Under the pieces are notes generated by a model. That model was not told the origin of the DNA, made no database searches, and saw only the letters and a program-made list of their open reading frames with translations. From Candidatus Babelota bacterium (lineage in GTDB: Bacteria > JAGOBX01): DNA of 25,069 nt. The DNA is taken from NCBI GenBank assembly GCA_017999075.1, contig JAGOBX010000004.1, positions 1 through 25,069 on the forward strand. Reading direction: 5' to 3'. Each line of letters begins with the position of its first letter. The stretch's first letter is position 1. Both the position numbers and the translations under genes were made by a program. Positions 1 through 8,199 of the stretch are shown piece after piece.

Positions 1-143
1 TTTTTAATTTTTTCATAAGTTATTTTAATTTTATATATTAAAACATAAATTTTAAAATATATTATTTATTTTGTCAAATAATATTACAAAAAACCAAAAA
101 AAATTCATTATAATAAAAAAATATTAATATTATTAAAAAAACC

Positions 144-171
144 TTGATTTAATAAATTTTCACAGTATAAT
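144..171 (+). promoter_or_regulatory. Candidate upstream sigma-70 promoter for the signalling operon
   Basis: TTGATT (144-149), a 16-nt spacer and TATAAT (166-171) lie about 90 bases before the kinase start. The -10 is perfect and the -35 matches 4 of 6. It would give a leader of roughly 80 nt. In DNA this AT-rich, chance matches are common, so this is weaker than the site at 223-251. The rest of 1-260 is extremely AT-rich and holds no gene that I can see. Confidence 0.35.
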
Positions 172-222
172 TAAATTGGTAATAATAAAAATTAGAAAAA
201 TTAAAAATGCAGATATTTATTA

Positions 223-251
223 TTGACAAAATCAAAAAAAATATTTATAAT
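223..251 (+). promoter_or_regulatory. Consensus sigma-70 promoter abutting the kinase start codon
   Basis: TTGACA (223-228), a 17-nt spacer and TATAAT (246-251) match the sigma-70 consensus at all 12 positions with optimal spacing. The ATG of the kinase gene is at 261, only 9 bases after the -10. Transcription from this promoter would start at about 257-259, giving an mRNA with almost no leader. No Shine-Dalgarno motif is visible before the ATG, which fits leaderless initiation (inference). Confidence 0.6.
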
Positions 252-260
252 AATTAAAAA

Positions 261-2294
261 ATGATAAAATTTAAAAAAATAGCACTAATATTTTTTTTTA
301 TTATTTTTTCATCCATCATTTTATTTGCAGATGACACTATTCCCATTAATAAAAAGAAAATAATTACAGCAGCAGTCATAGCGGACTTTCCCCCTTTATA
401 TTTTCTTGATGAAAACAAAAAACCTATCGGATTAGCCATAGATATTTTTGAACAAATTTCAAAAAATTTAGGATATGAAATAAAATACAAAATAGTTATG
501 AATTGGGCTGAAGCTCTTGATTCGGTAAAAAATAAAACTGCGGACATTGTTCCAGGTGCAGGATTGTCAAAAGACAGAATCCAAAATTTTAAAGTATCGA
601 ATACCCCTTTAGAAGCAGTTCCTGTTTCATGTTTTGTACGTTCAGGAAACTTTAATATAAACGGCATTGAAGATTTAAAAAATAAAAAAACAGGCGTTAT
701 AGACAACAGCGCAGCATTTAATGAGATGAAAGATTGGAAAAATTATATTCTTATTACTTTCAATAATGTCGAGTCAGCGTTATTCAGTCTTCTTTCCGGA
801 GAAATAGATGCATTTGTATTTCCACAACCAGTTCTTTTAAAAAAAGCTGCAGAAATAAATGTTGAAGATAGAATAAAAATTGTAGGTAAGCCGTTGATCG
901 AATTAAAAAGAAGTTATATTTTTCATAAAGATGATAATCAATTTTATGACATTTACAGTAAAGAATTAAAAAAAATATTAGCTACAGAATTTTATCGAAA
1001 CAGTTATATAAAATGGTATGGAAAACCACAGGAATACTGGACCGTAAAAAAAATATCTTTACTTTTTTCAATTCTTATCATATTTATAACTTCTTTTCTG
1101 CTTATATGGAAATACAAAACTACTTTCAAACTATATTCCGAATTAAAAAATTCAGAAAATCAGTATTATTCATTAGTTGATAAAATGACTGAAATGGTGG
1201 TTCAGCATAAAATAAATTATGACTCAAATGGAAAACCTATTGATTACACATTAATTGACTGCAATGATTCTTTTTGCCGGATAACAGGATTAAAAAAAGA
1301 AAATGTCGTTGGCAGGAAATGTTCTGAAATTTTCAATTCTACACCTCCGCCTTATCTTGAAATTTATTCAAATACTGCGGAAAACGGAATTCCAAATCAA
1401 TTTGAAACTTATTACAGCGTAATGGACCGCCATTTTCTAATATCAGTGATTTCTCATAAAAAAGGTTTTTTTGCAACTGTTACAACTGATATAACAGAAA
1501 ATAAAAAAAATGAGAACAGAATGAAAAACCTTATTTTGCTTCTTGAGGCAAAAAATGAAGAAATGGAAAATATACTTTATATTTCATCTCATGATTTGAG
1601 ATCACCTCTTCTGAACATTCAGGGATTTGCATCAAGAATAGAAAAAAATATAACCGAACTTTCCGAAACCATAAATAATTCAGATACTCTAGAATCGATT
1701 AAAAAAAAGTTTGGGGGAGATTCACAAATAAAAGACCGTCTGATTTCTTCAACAAATTACATTTTAACCAGCGCACAAAAAATGGATTTTCTAATAAGCG
1801 GGCTTTTAAAATTATCAAGAATAGGAAGAACTCAGGTAAAATTAACTTCTGTAAAAATAAACAAACTTTTTCAGGATATTCTAAAATCATTAACTATAAA
1901 ACTTCAGGATAATTCATGCGAAATTAAAATAACTGATATGCCGGATTGTATAGGAGACATGAATCTTCTCAATCAGGTTTTTACCAATTTAATTGATAAT
2001 GCGGTTAAATACAAAAAAAAATCCGAAATTTTAAAAATTAATATTTCAGGGAAAATTGAAGGAAATAATGCTGTATATTGTATTGAAGATAATGGAACAG
2101 GCATATCAGAAAACAATCTTGAAAAAATATGGAAATTGTTTTATAGAGCATGCGATGATAATTCAATCGAAGGTGAAGGATTAGGGTTAACAATTGTAAA
2201 AAACATTGTTCAAAAACATTCCGGTAAAGTATGGGTTGAATCTGAATTGGGAAAAGGAACTAAATTTTTTATTTCAATCCCTGCGGTTATTTAA
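261..2294 (+). CDS. Membrane sensor histidine kinase, SBP_bac_3 - TM - PAS - HisKA - HATPase
   Basis: This is a 677-residue hybrid-type sensor kinase. A signal peptide or N-terminal anchor occupies about residues 1-23. It is followed by a periplasmic type 3 solute-binding domain (about 35-255), of the kind found in BvgS/EvgS-like sensors that bind small ligands such as amino acids. A transmembrane helix (about 266-286), a PAS domain (about 300-415) and the kinase core follow. The phosphoacceptor is His444 in the H-box SSHDLRSPL; this HDLxxPL form is typical of kinases that partner Rcp1-type receivers. The N-box (NLIDNAVKYKK), G1 (EDNGTGI) and G2 (GEGLGL) motifs are all intact, so it should be active. 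It starts at the first ATG, which begins the signal peptide; there is no ribosome binding site. It is the first gene of a three-gene signalling operon, with a 21-nt gap to the receiver gene. The ligand is not predictable from sequence. Confidence 0.9.
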   Translation: MIKFKKIALIFFFIIFSSIILFADDTIPINKKKIITAAVIADFPPLYFLDENKKPIGLAIDIFEQISKNLGYEIKYKIVMNWAEALDSVKNKTADIVPGAGLSKDRIQNFKVSNTPLEAVPVSCFVRSGNFNINGIEDLKNKKTGVIDNSAAFNEMKDWKNYILITFNNVESALFSLLSGEIDAFVFPQPVLLKKAAEINVEDRIKIVGKPLIELKRSYIFHKDDNQFYDIYSKELKKILATEFYRNSYIKWYGKPQEYWTVKKISLLFSILIIFITSFLLIWKYKTTFKLYSELKNSENQYYSLVDKMTEMVVQHKINYDSNGKPIDYTLIDCNDSFCRITGLKKENVVGRKCSEIFNSTPPPYLEIYSNTAENGIPNQFETYYSVMDRHFLISVISHKKGFFATVTTDITENKKNENRMKNLILLLEAKNEEMENILYISSHDLRSPLLNIQGFASRIEKNITELSETINNSDTLESIKKKFGGDSQIKDRLISSTNYILTSAQKMDFLISGLLKLSRIGRTQVKLTSVKINKLFQDILKSLTIKLQDNSCEIKITDMPDCIGDMNLLNQVFTNLIDNAVKYKKKSEILKINISGKIEGNNAVYCIEDNGTGISENNLEKIWKLFYRACDDNSIEGEGLGLTIVKNIVQKHSGKVWVESELGKGTKFFISIPAVI

Positions 2295-2315
2295 GAATTA
2301 ATAAGGAGGAAATCT

Positions 2316-2777
2316 ATGGAGAATGCAAATGAAATTATAATTCTAATGGCCGAAGACGATGATGGTCATGCAGAACTTATCAAAGAAAATCTTTATGATG
2401 CCGGTATAAAAAATAAAATTATCAGGTTCAATAACGGAACAAAGATACTGAACTTTTTATATAACCAGCTTTCTATGGGCGATGATAAATACAATTCCCA
2501 TTTATCTTATCTTATTCTGCTCGATATTCAAATGCCTGAAATAGACGGAATTGAAGTTCTAAAAAAAATAAAATCAGATCCCACACTAAAAAAAATACCT
2601 ATCATAATGCTTACTACAACAGACGATCACCGCGAGATACAGAAATGTTATGAATTAGGATGTAATTGTTATATCACTAAACCTGTTGAATTTAATAAAT
2701 TGGCTGAAACATTAAGGCGTCTCGGACTTTTCATACTTGTTGTTAAAATACCCGATTCATCAGGGGAAAAAAAATAA
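2316..2777 (+). CDS. Stand-alone response regulator receiver, Rcp1 family
   Basis: This is a 153-residue single REC domain with no output domain. The acidic pocket is EDDD (13-16), the phosphoacceptor is Asp70 in LLDIQMP, the switch Thr is in the MLTTT run (98-102), and Lys122 lies in TKP. The longer loop before the Asp (about residues 50-63) is characteristic of the Rcp1/CheY-like proteins that pair with phytochrome-type and other HDLxxPL kinases. A strong Shine-Dalgarno sequence (AAGGAGGA) sits 5 nt before the ATG, unlike the gene upstream. It probably takes phosphate from the kinase encoded just upstream and passes it on, or acts by protein contact. Its stop codon overlaps the next start by one base. 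Confidence 0.9.
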   Translation: MENANEIIILMAEDDDGHAELIKENLYDAGIKNKIIRFNNGTKILNFLYNQLSMGDDKYNSHLSYLILLDIQMPEIDGIEVLKKIKSDPTLKKIPIIMLTTTDDHREIQKCYELGCNCYITKPVEFNKLAETLRRLGLFILVVKIPDSSGEKK

Positions 2778-4675
2778 TGAATAAAAATCTTCCTATACTT
2801 ATTGTTGAAGATGATAAAGGAGTATCATTTTTAATAACAGAAAAAATAAAAGAAATTTATGATTTTACCGTTCAATGCTACACAGGTTCTGAAGCTTTAA
2901 CCTGGCTTGAAAATAACAGTGCAGAAATCATAACTCTTGATTTTTCGCTTCCTGACATGAATGCTATCGAATTCATAACAAAACTTAAAAATAAAAAAAT
3001 TGAAGTTCCTCCATTTATTGTAGCTACAGGATATGGTGATGAAAAAATTGCTGTTGAACTTATGAAACTTGGCGCAAGAGATTATTTTGTTAAAGAATCA
3101 AACTTCATAGAATCAATTCCTAAAATAATTGAGAACCTGCTTAAATCCATAAAACTTGAAAATGAATTAAAAGAATCAAAAAAATTACTCGAAGAAAAAC
3201 AACGCCTTCTTGAACAAGCTCAAAAAATAGCGCATCTGGGAAGCTGGCTGTATGATTTTAATAATGATTCGATTTATTGGTCCCAAGAAATGTATAATAT
3301 TTTTGATTTAACATTCGGAGAGGAATTGAATTATAAAAAAACATTAAATTTTATTTATGAAGAAGACAGACAAAACGTCGAAATCGCCCGTAAAACAGCA
3401 ATAGAAAAAAAAACAGATATTAACATTGAATACAGAATTGTTACTAAAAAAAATGAAATAAAATATGTTCATGAAAGAGGAGAATTCAATAAAGATTCAG
3501 AAACCATTTCATTGTCTGGAACTCTTCTCGACATAACCGAATATACAAAAATAAAACAGCAGCTTATTCATTCGGAAAAACTATCAGTAGTTGGTCAACT
3601 TTCAGCAGGCATAGCGCACGAATTCAATAATATTCTTGCAATATTAAAAACAAATGTTCAATATTTGCAATCATTATCCCAGCAAAACGATGAAACTTCA
3701 GAGTTCTATAATATTTTTATAGATCAAATAGACAGGGCTGCGGTAATAATTAAACAGCTTATGATTTTTGCAAAACCTAAAGAATCTAAAAAAACAATGG
3801 TCTCCATTAATTTTTTAATTGATGAAGTTTTAAAACTGCAATCAAAGCAACTTAATTTTGAAAATATAAAAGTTATAAAAAATTATTCTGATGAAACCTT
3901 TGTTTTAGGAGACAGCGGACAACTTCAGCAGGTTTTAATAAATCTTATAATTAATGCAAGTCACGCTATTATGCCTAAAGAAAAAGGTGAAATAAAAATT
4001 ATAACAGAAAATAAATCAAATAATGTTGTCATAAAAATTATTGATTCAGGAATAGGAATAGAAAAAAATATACATGACAAAGTGTTTACACCGTTTTTTT
4101 CAACAAAAGGAGCTTATGCATCCAACAGACATAAAATTAATGGTACAGGGCTTGGTCTTGCTGTATCCCAAAAAATCATTGAAAACCATAATGGCAGAAT
4201 CTTTTTTGACAGCCAACCTGGAATAGGAACAGAATTCACTATAATTCTTCCTTCAGCAGTATCTGAAAGAATATATGATGATTATAAAAAACCGGATATT
4301 AATTTTGAAAATATAAATAAAAAGAATTCTTTTATTTTATTTGTTGATGATGAACATGAAATAATTAATATAATAAAAAAAATCCTTAAAAAATACGGGT
4401 ATACGAATGTTGCCACTGTCAACGAAGGTATAAAAGCTATAGAACTCAGTAAAAAATCAAAGTTTGATATTATATTTATGGATATAATGATGCCTGATAT
4501 TAATGGATATAAAGCTGTTCAGGAAATAAGAAAACATGATTCCACGGCAGTTATATTCTTTACAAGCGGAAAAATAGACATAGAAAAATCAAATCTTCAT
4601 GATCTCAATATTAAAGGCGTTATACAAAAACCATTTGATTTCAATGAAATAATTGATGCTATAGAAAAATCATAA
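2777..4675 (+). CDS. Hybrid histidine kinase, REC - PAS - HisKA - HATPase - REC
   Basis: This is a 632-residue protein without a membrane segment, so probably cytoplasmic. An N-terminal receiver (about 5-120) has Asp55 as the likely phosphoacceptor; its usual KP motif reads KES. A short coiled linker leads to a PAS domain (about 145-265). HisKA follows with His281 in GIAHEFNN, then a HATPase domain with N-box NLIINASHAI and G2 GTGLGLAVS. A C-terminal receiver (about 517-630) has Asp569 in FMDIMMPD and Lys in QKP. The start overlaps the previous stop (TAATG), so translation is coupled. The domain order suggests a phosphorelay hub: the N-terminal receiver senses upstream phosphorylation and modulates the kinase, and the C-terminal receiver takes the output. 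No DNA-binding or enzymatic output is encoded in the operon, so the final target lies elsewhere. Confidence 0.9.
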   Translation: MNKNLPILIVEDDKGVSFLITEKIKEIYDFTVQCYTGSEALTWLENNSAEIITLDFSLPDMNAIEFITKLKNKKIEVPPFIVATGYGDEKIAVELMKLGARDYFVKESNFIESIPKIIENLLKSIKLENELKESKKLLEEKQRLLEQAQKIAHLGSWLYDFNNDSIYWSQEMYNIFDLTFGEELNYKKTLNFIYEEDRQNVEIARKTAIEKKTDINIEYRIVTKKNEIKYVHERGEFNKDSETISLSGTLLDITEYTKIKQQLIHSEKLSVVGQLSAGIAHEFNNILAILKTNVQYLQSLSQQNDETSEFYNIFIDQIDRAAVIIKQLMIFAKPKESKKTMVSINFLIDEVLKLQSKQLNFENIKVIKNYSDETFVLGDSGQLQQVLINLIINASHAIMPKEKGEIKIITENKSNNVVIKIIDSGIGIEKNIHDKVFTPFFSTKGAYASNRHKINGTGLGLAVSQKIIENHNGRIFFDSQPGIGTEFTIILPSAVSERIYDDYKKPDINFENINKKNSFILFVDDEHEIINIIKKILKKYGYTNVATVNEGIKAIELSKKSKFDIIFMDIMMPDINGYKAVQEIRKHDSTAVIFFTSGKIDIEKSNLHDLNIKGVIQKPFDFNEIIDAIEKS

Positions 4676-4679
4676 AATT

Positions 4680-4695
4680 TAAAACTGCTGTTTTA
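4680..4695 (+). terminator. Weak candidate terminator of the signalling operon
   Basis: A 6-bp stem (TAAAAC / GTTTTA) with a TGCT loop starts 5 bases after the hybrid kinase stop and is followed by a T-rich stretch. The stem is short and has a single GC pair, so it would be a poor terminator by itself. Confidence 0.3.
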
Positions 4696-4805
4696 TTTCT
4701 TTGCTAAAAATTACACGCATTAAAAAAAAGAAGACTGAACCTTAAAACCCCAATATGATTTTAAAAATTCTTCTAAGGGAATGTTTTCAAAATGCAAGAA
4801 TGGGT

Positions 4806-4847
4806 TTAACTTTAAGGATTCAGCGGGCGCTGAATCCTTAAAGTTAA
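4806..4847. repeat. Perfect 19-bp inverted repeat, hairpin between convergent operons
   Basis: Arms 4806-4824 and 4829-4847 are perfectly complementary over 19 bp around a GGGC tetraloop. The core arm reads AAGGATTCAGC. It lies between the end of the plus-strand signalling operon and the end of the minus-strand flagellar operon. That position suggests a bidirectional terminator, but neither side has a U-run directly after the stem. It is more GC-rich than its surroundings and is followed by a purine-rich stretch. It could instead be a repetitive extragenic palindrome. Confidence 0.7.
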
Positions 4848-4880
4848 GGGAAATAGGGAAAGGAAAAGGGAAAAATATAT

Positions 4881-4911
4881 AATTCAGAAAATAGGGAAAA
4901 TTTTCTGAATT
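4881..4911. repeat. Second perfect hairpin, 12-bp stem, 7-nt loop
   Basis: Arms 4881-4892 and 4900-4911 (AATTCAGAAAAT and its complement) enclose the loop AGGGAAA. It sits 127 bases beyond the flgJ stop and about 200 bases beyond the hybrid kinase stop. With the hairpin at 4806-4847 it probably separates the two convergent operons. No other gene is visible in 4676-5037. Confidence 0.55.
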
Positions 4912-5037
4912 TATTCACAAGTTATTAATAATGCTTTTTAATTCAAAAAAATCATAAGCATTCTATTTTTTTCTAATAAATTATAATATTTAAAATATTT
5001 TTTTACCTCGTTATTTATGTTTTGTATAATAAAAATT

Positions 5038-5421
5038 TTATCTGTAAAATTTTCCTGTAACCTGATTATAAATAGAATCTGCAAGACCAAAATTTGAATT
5101 TTTAACTAATGATGATGAGTATTCATCGTGAAGCATTCCTTTAAACAATTCTTCACCTTGACCGCCGTCTATAAACCCTGATTTTTCTATTGTCTTAAAC
5201 ATTTGTGAAACCATTATCTTCACAAGTTCAGTTTCAAGTTCAAGAGACTGTTCTTTTATTGCCGCCAATTTTTCTTCTTCCGTGCGTTCTAATTTTTGAC
5301 GCGCATTTATAAACTGCTGATTAAAATTTGATTCAACTTTTTTATATTTATTTTTATTCTCAATCTGAATCTGCGCTGATTCAGATTTTAGAGGTTTATA
5401 TAATGTGTTTAATTTTATCAT
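5038..5421 (-). CDS. flgJ: FlgJ-type flagellar rod-binding protein, without muramidase domain
   Basis: This is a 127-residue protein. Its C-terminal half (about 50-127) carries the rod-binding fold of FlgJ: helices with LVKIMVSQMFKTIEKSG, then a GGQGEELFKGMLHDEY segment and an NFGLADSIY motif. The N-terminal half is a charged helical stretch. The C-terminal glucosaminidase domain of enterobacterial FlgJ is absent, as in many other phyla, so a separate hydrolase must open the peptidoglycan for the rod. It is the last gene of the flagellar operon, 22 nt after flgI, with a GAGAGAAG ribosome binding site. It probably acts as the rod cap or scaffold in the periplasm. Confidence 0.85.
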   Translation of the reverse strand: MIKLNTLYKPLKSESAQIQIENKNKYKKVESNFNQQFINARQKLERTEEEKLAAIKEQSLELETELVKIMVSQMFKTIEKSGFIDGGQGEELFKGMLHDEYSSSLVKNSNFGLADSIYNQVTGKFYR

Positions 5422-5443
5422 CTGTAATTCTTCTCTCTATTTT

Positions 5444-6547
5444 TTATAACAATTCTATATCTGCGTATAATGCGCCTGCTTCTTTCAAAGCCTGTATTAT
5501 TGAAATAATATCACGCGGGGTTGCTCCGATTGAATTCAATGCTTTAACAACATCATTTATGGTAACTCCTTCATTAAGCATCATAACTTTACCGCCGGTT
5601 TCAGAAACTCCAACTGAAGTATTCGTAACTTTAGCAGTTTCTCCGGAACCAAGTGCATTAGGCTGAACAACATCATTGCTTTCAGAAATAACTACGCTTA
5701 AATTCCCGTGAGCTATAGCTGCTCTTGACAATTTCACTCCGTCTCCTATTACTATTGTTCCAGTTCTTGTGTTTATTATTAGTTTTGCTTTATTAGAAGG
5801 CACTACGCTAATTTTTTCAAGCTGAGCCAATAATAAAACAGGGTTATTCTTATATTGTTCAGGTATATCAATTGAAACAGCGCCTGCATCAAGAGCCGTA
5901 GCTATTTTAGCATTTGACCATAAATTAATTGCTTCCGTTATTTTTGATACTGTCATAAAGTCAGGATTGTTCAACAGCAATTCCACTTTATTATCTTTAA
6001 CAAATTCCATTTCTACAGTTTTTTCTATTATTGCGCCATTTACAACTTTGCCAGCAGTTGGATGGTTTTTTGTAACTTTAGTGCCGCCGGATTTGACGTT
6101 GAATCCGCCGATAGTTACCTGCCCCTGGGCTACTGCATACACATTTCCGTCAGCGCCAAGCATTGGAGTCTGTAATAATTGGCCGCCCTGAAGATTTTCA
6201 GCGTCTCCAATTGATGATACAACCACATCTAATTTCTGTCCCTCTCTTCCAAATGGAGGCAATGTAGTTGTTACTATCACAGCAGCGGCATTATCTACTT
6301 TGATATCTTTTATATTAACGTTTATTCCATGTGATTTTAACATACTTACTATTGATTGTATGGTAAATAAAGATTTATTACTGTCTCCTGTTCCTTCAAG
6401 TCCAACTACAATTCCAAATCCCTGAAGCTGATTGTCTCTTATTCCTTTTACCTGAGTAAGCTGTTTTAAACTTACTGCCACTTCCGCTATAACCGAAACG
6501 TTAAGCATTAAAATTATTGATATTGCTATTAAACTAATCTTTTTCAT
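5444..6547 (-). CDS. flgI: Flagellar P-ring protein FlgI
   Basis: This is a 367-residue protein, close to the usual length of FlgI. A signal peptide (about 1-20, cut after VSVIA) is followed by the family hallmarks VKGIRDNQLQGFGIVVGLEGTGD, given here as VKGIRDNQLQGFG then IVVGLEGTGD. Later come TTLPPFGREGQKLDV, TIVIGDGVKLS and a conserved C-terminus (ALNSIGATPRDIISIIQALK). It polymerises into the peptidoglycan-level bushing around the rod. I chose the ATG at 6547 over an in-frame ATG at 6601, because 6547 starts directly at the signal peptide, has a GGGAG ribosome binding site about 6 nt upstream, and avoids overlapping flgH. The gap to flgH is 35 nt. Confidence 0.95.
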   Translation of the reverse strand: MKKISLIAISIILMLNVSVIAEVAVSLKQLTQVKGIRDNQLQGFGIVVGLEGTGDSNKSLFTIQSIVSMLKSHGINVNIKDIKVDNAAAVIVTTTLPPFGREGQKLDVVVSSIGDAENLQGGQLLQTPMLGADGNVYAVAQGQVTIGGFNVKSGGTKVTKNHPTAGKVVNGAIIEKTVEMEFVKDNKVELLLNNPDFMTVSKITEAINLWSNAKIATALDAGAVSIDIPEQYKNNPVLLLAQLEKISVVPSNKAKLIINTRTGTIVIGDGVKLSRAAIAHGNLSVVISESNDVVQPNALGSGETAKVTNTSVGVSETGGKVMMLNEGVTINDVVKALNSIGATPRDIISIIQALKEAGALYADIELL

Positions 6548-6582
6548 TTTTTTCTCCCAACCGGAAATTTCAGAAAACATTA

Positions 6583-7212
6583 TTAAAACAAAAAATTCCA
6601 AATTCCGTTTGCAGCTTTTGCAAAAAATCCTTTGCGTTTATCATTTGAAAAATCAACATTCCCATTAAATATTATTGAAGCATTTGCAACTTTAGTTGAC
6701 GAAATAGTATTATCAACAGACACATCGTCAGTTCTGCATATACCTGAAATTACCATTTTTTGATCAGCATTATTAATTTTTACCAATCGTTCGCCGCGAA
6801 GTTTTATATTTCCGTTTTCATCAATTTCTTCCACAACAACTGATATTGTGGTTTTTAATGCTGTTTTTCTTGAATCCTGCGCCTGTTTTTTGAAATCGGA
6901 ACTTCCTTTGGCAGCTGCTCCGAACAAAGGAATCATTTTAGCAAGAGAATTAAAAAGGGTTTTATCTGTTTTTTCACTTTCTGATTTTGCTCCTGATTCT
7001 CCGCCGATTTCCAATGATTTTCCATTCTGTGTTGAATTTGATGATTGCGCCATACTTGATTCTTCAATAAGTATTGTTATAATATCTCCCTCACTGATTG
7101 CCTTTCTGTCGGAAAATTGTGATTTTGAATAATTATTCCATAAAGATTTTGCATTCAATGCAGGAGTCATTATCATGCTTATTGACAATATCATTATAAT
7201 TATATGTTTCAT
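6583..7212 (-). CDS. flgH: Flagellar L-ring protein FlgH, apparently not a lipoprotein
   Basis: This is a 209-residue protein forming the outer-membrane ring of the basal body. Family features include SLWNN near the mature N-terminus, SDRKAISEGDIITILIEES, a central KTTISVVVEEIDENGNIKLRG segment split by the usual G(D/N) turn, the GICRTDDVSVDNTISSTK strand and the terminal WNFLF. The signal peptide (1-21) ends in PALNA, a signal peptidase I site. There is no lipobox cysteine at the cleavage site, whereas classical FlgH is a lipoprotein. A strong GGAGG ribosome binding site lies 9 nt before the ATG. It sits between flgA and flgI, the standard order. Confidence 0.95.
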   Translation of the reverse strand: MKHIIIMILSISMIMTPALNAKSLWNNYSKSQFSDRKAISEGDIITILIEESSMAQSSNSTQNGKSLEIGGESGAKSESEKTDKTLFNSLAKMIPLFGAAAKGSSDFKKQAQDSRKTALKTTISVVVEEIDENGNIKLRGERLVKINNADQKMVISGICRTDDVSVDNTISSTKVANASIIFNGNVDFSNDKRKGFFAKAANGIWNFLF

Positions 7213-7234
7213 ATATCGTTACCTCCAAAAAACA

Positions 7235-8179
7235 TTATTCGATTATTATTGTATTTTTATCTATTACTTTACCTCTAACTATCTTGTTAGAAGCAATGTT
7301 TTCCACTCTTAACGTTTGATTTCTATATCCGTTTTCCTTTGCTATACCCGATGTGCTTACTGTAATATTTCCAGTTTTTGAAATTATCTTAACTTCAGAA
7401 CCTCGTTTGATTAATGGTTCGTCCACAAAACTTTCTTCAATAAGTATCTCATTGGGCAGCAATATTTTTTTCACAAGTTTATTATTTAATTCATCAAAAC
7501 TTTTTATAATTGTTCCCCGAATACCAGTTATTTCCATTTTTTCTTCATAAACATCTGATGCAGAAATTTTATATGGCCATTTTAATGATTTATTAGTTTT
7601 TAATACATTATCCCAAACTCTAACTTTTGAGCGGACATATATTTTGTCATATAACTTTCCATCAACAATAATTCCGATATATGCTATAACAGAATTTTTG
7701 AAGTCTTCAGTTTTAGAAAAAGATATTTCAAATTTAACTTCGCCTAACGGCAAATATTTATTATAAGAAATTTCTGCAAATTCTATAGATATGTCTTTTT
7801 TATCTATTCCTTCTAATTTCTCTACGATAGCGTTTAAAACATAATTTTTCATATTCTGAATATCAAGTTTTTGTCCTTGACGTTCAATAATTATTTTTTC
7901 CGGACCTGTAACTTCAATATTTTCACTCACGCTATTTTTTAACAGGCGTTCAATATAATTTTTAGTTACAAATTTTTTTGTTCCCGGAACAGAAGATTTT
8001 GAAATATAAATGTCTTCTCCTATCCCTGAAATAATATCATTTAAATAAATTTTATCGTCTGCTACATATACAACTTCAGGCAGTTCGAATTTTCTGATAT
8101 TGTTATTTTCAGTTAAATCTGCTGCCTGAATATTGTATACGGATATGATTATTAATAATAAAGCGATAATTTTTTTCAT
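7235..8179 (-). CDS. flgA: Flagellar P-ring assembly chaperone FlgA
   Basis: This is a 314-residue periplasmic protein with a signal peptide (about 1-20, cut after IQA). Its C-terminal half has the SAF and beta-clip arrangement of FlgA: KISASDVYEEK, then the LLPNEILIEESFV turn, KRGSEVKIISKTGNI and the final RGKVIDKNTIIIE. FlgA binds FlgI subunits and assists P-ring formation. The first possible start is a TTG at 8194, only 5 nt after the flgG stop. The ATG at 8179 is preferred because it begins the signal peptide directly, although its ribosome binding site is weak. The protein is longer than enterobacterial FlgA (about 220 residues); the extra N-terminal half is divergent. Confidence 0.9.
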   Translation of the reverse strand: MKKIIALLLIIISVYNIQAADLTENNNIRKFELPEVVYVADDKIYLNDIISGIGEDIYISKSSVPGTKKFVTKNYIERLLKNSVSENIEVTGPEKIIIERQGQKLDIQNMKNYVLNAIVEKLEGIDKKDISIEFAEISYNKYLPLGEVKFEISFSKTEDFKNSVIAYIGIIVDGKLYDKIYVRSKVRVWDNVLKTNKSLKWPYKISASDVYEEKMEITGIRGTIIKSFDELNNKLVKKILLPNEILIEESFVDEPLIKRGSEVKIISKTGNITVSTSGIAKENGYRNQTLRVENIASNKIVRGKVIDKNTIIIE

Positions 8180-8199
8180 TTTTATCTTTGTCAACTATC

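Noticed and set aside
1-222. Possible replication origin or phase-variable tract, because of the extreme AT content.
   Set aside because: There are no DnaA-box clusters, no dnaA or dnaN neighbour, and no long regular repeat. The intergenic regions of this genome are generally AT-rich.
254-706. A 150-codon open frame on the minus strand opposite the first kinase gene.
   Set aside because: It lies wholly antisense to a well-supported kinase, has no ribosome binding site and resembles no family. AT-rich coding DNA often leaves such frames open.
4848-4900. Repeated TAGGGAAA motifs near the end of the flagellar locus and again, on the other strand, at 10094-10118.
   Set aside because: The same word also occurs inside the ccsA coding region at about 12521, and the copies have no regular spacing.
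6111-6118. GCCGATAG on the plus strand, resembling a sigma-28 -10 element.
   Set aside because: It is inside flgI in antisense, and the sequence 11 nt upstream does not match TAAAGTTT.
6548-6601. An upstream in-frame ATG at 6601 that would add 18 residues to FlgI.
   Set aside because: It overlaps the end of flgH, would put a non-signal stretch before the signal peptide, and the ATG at 6547 has the better ribosome binding site.
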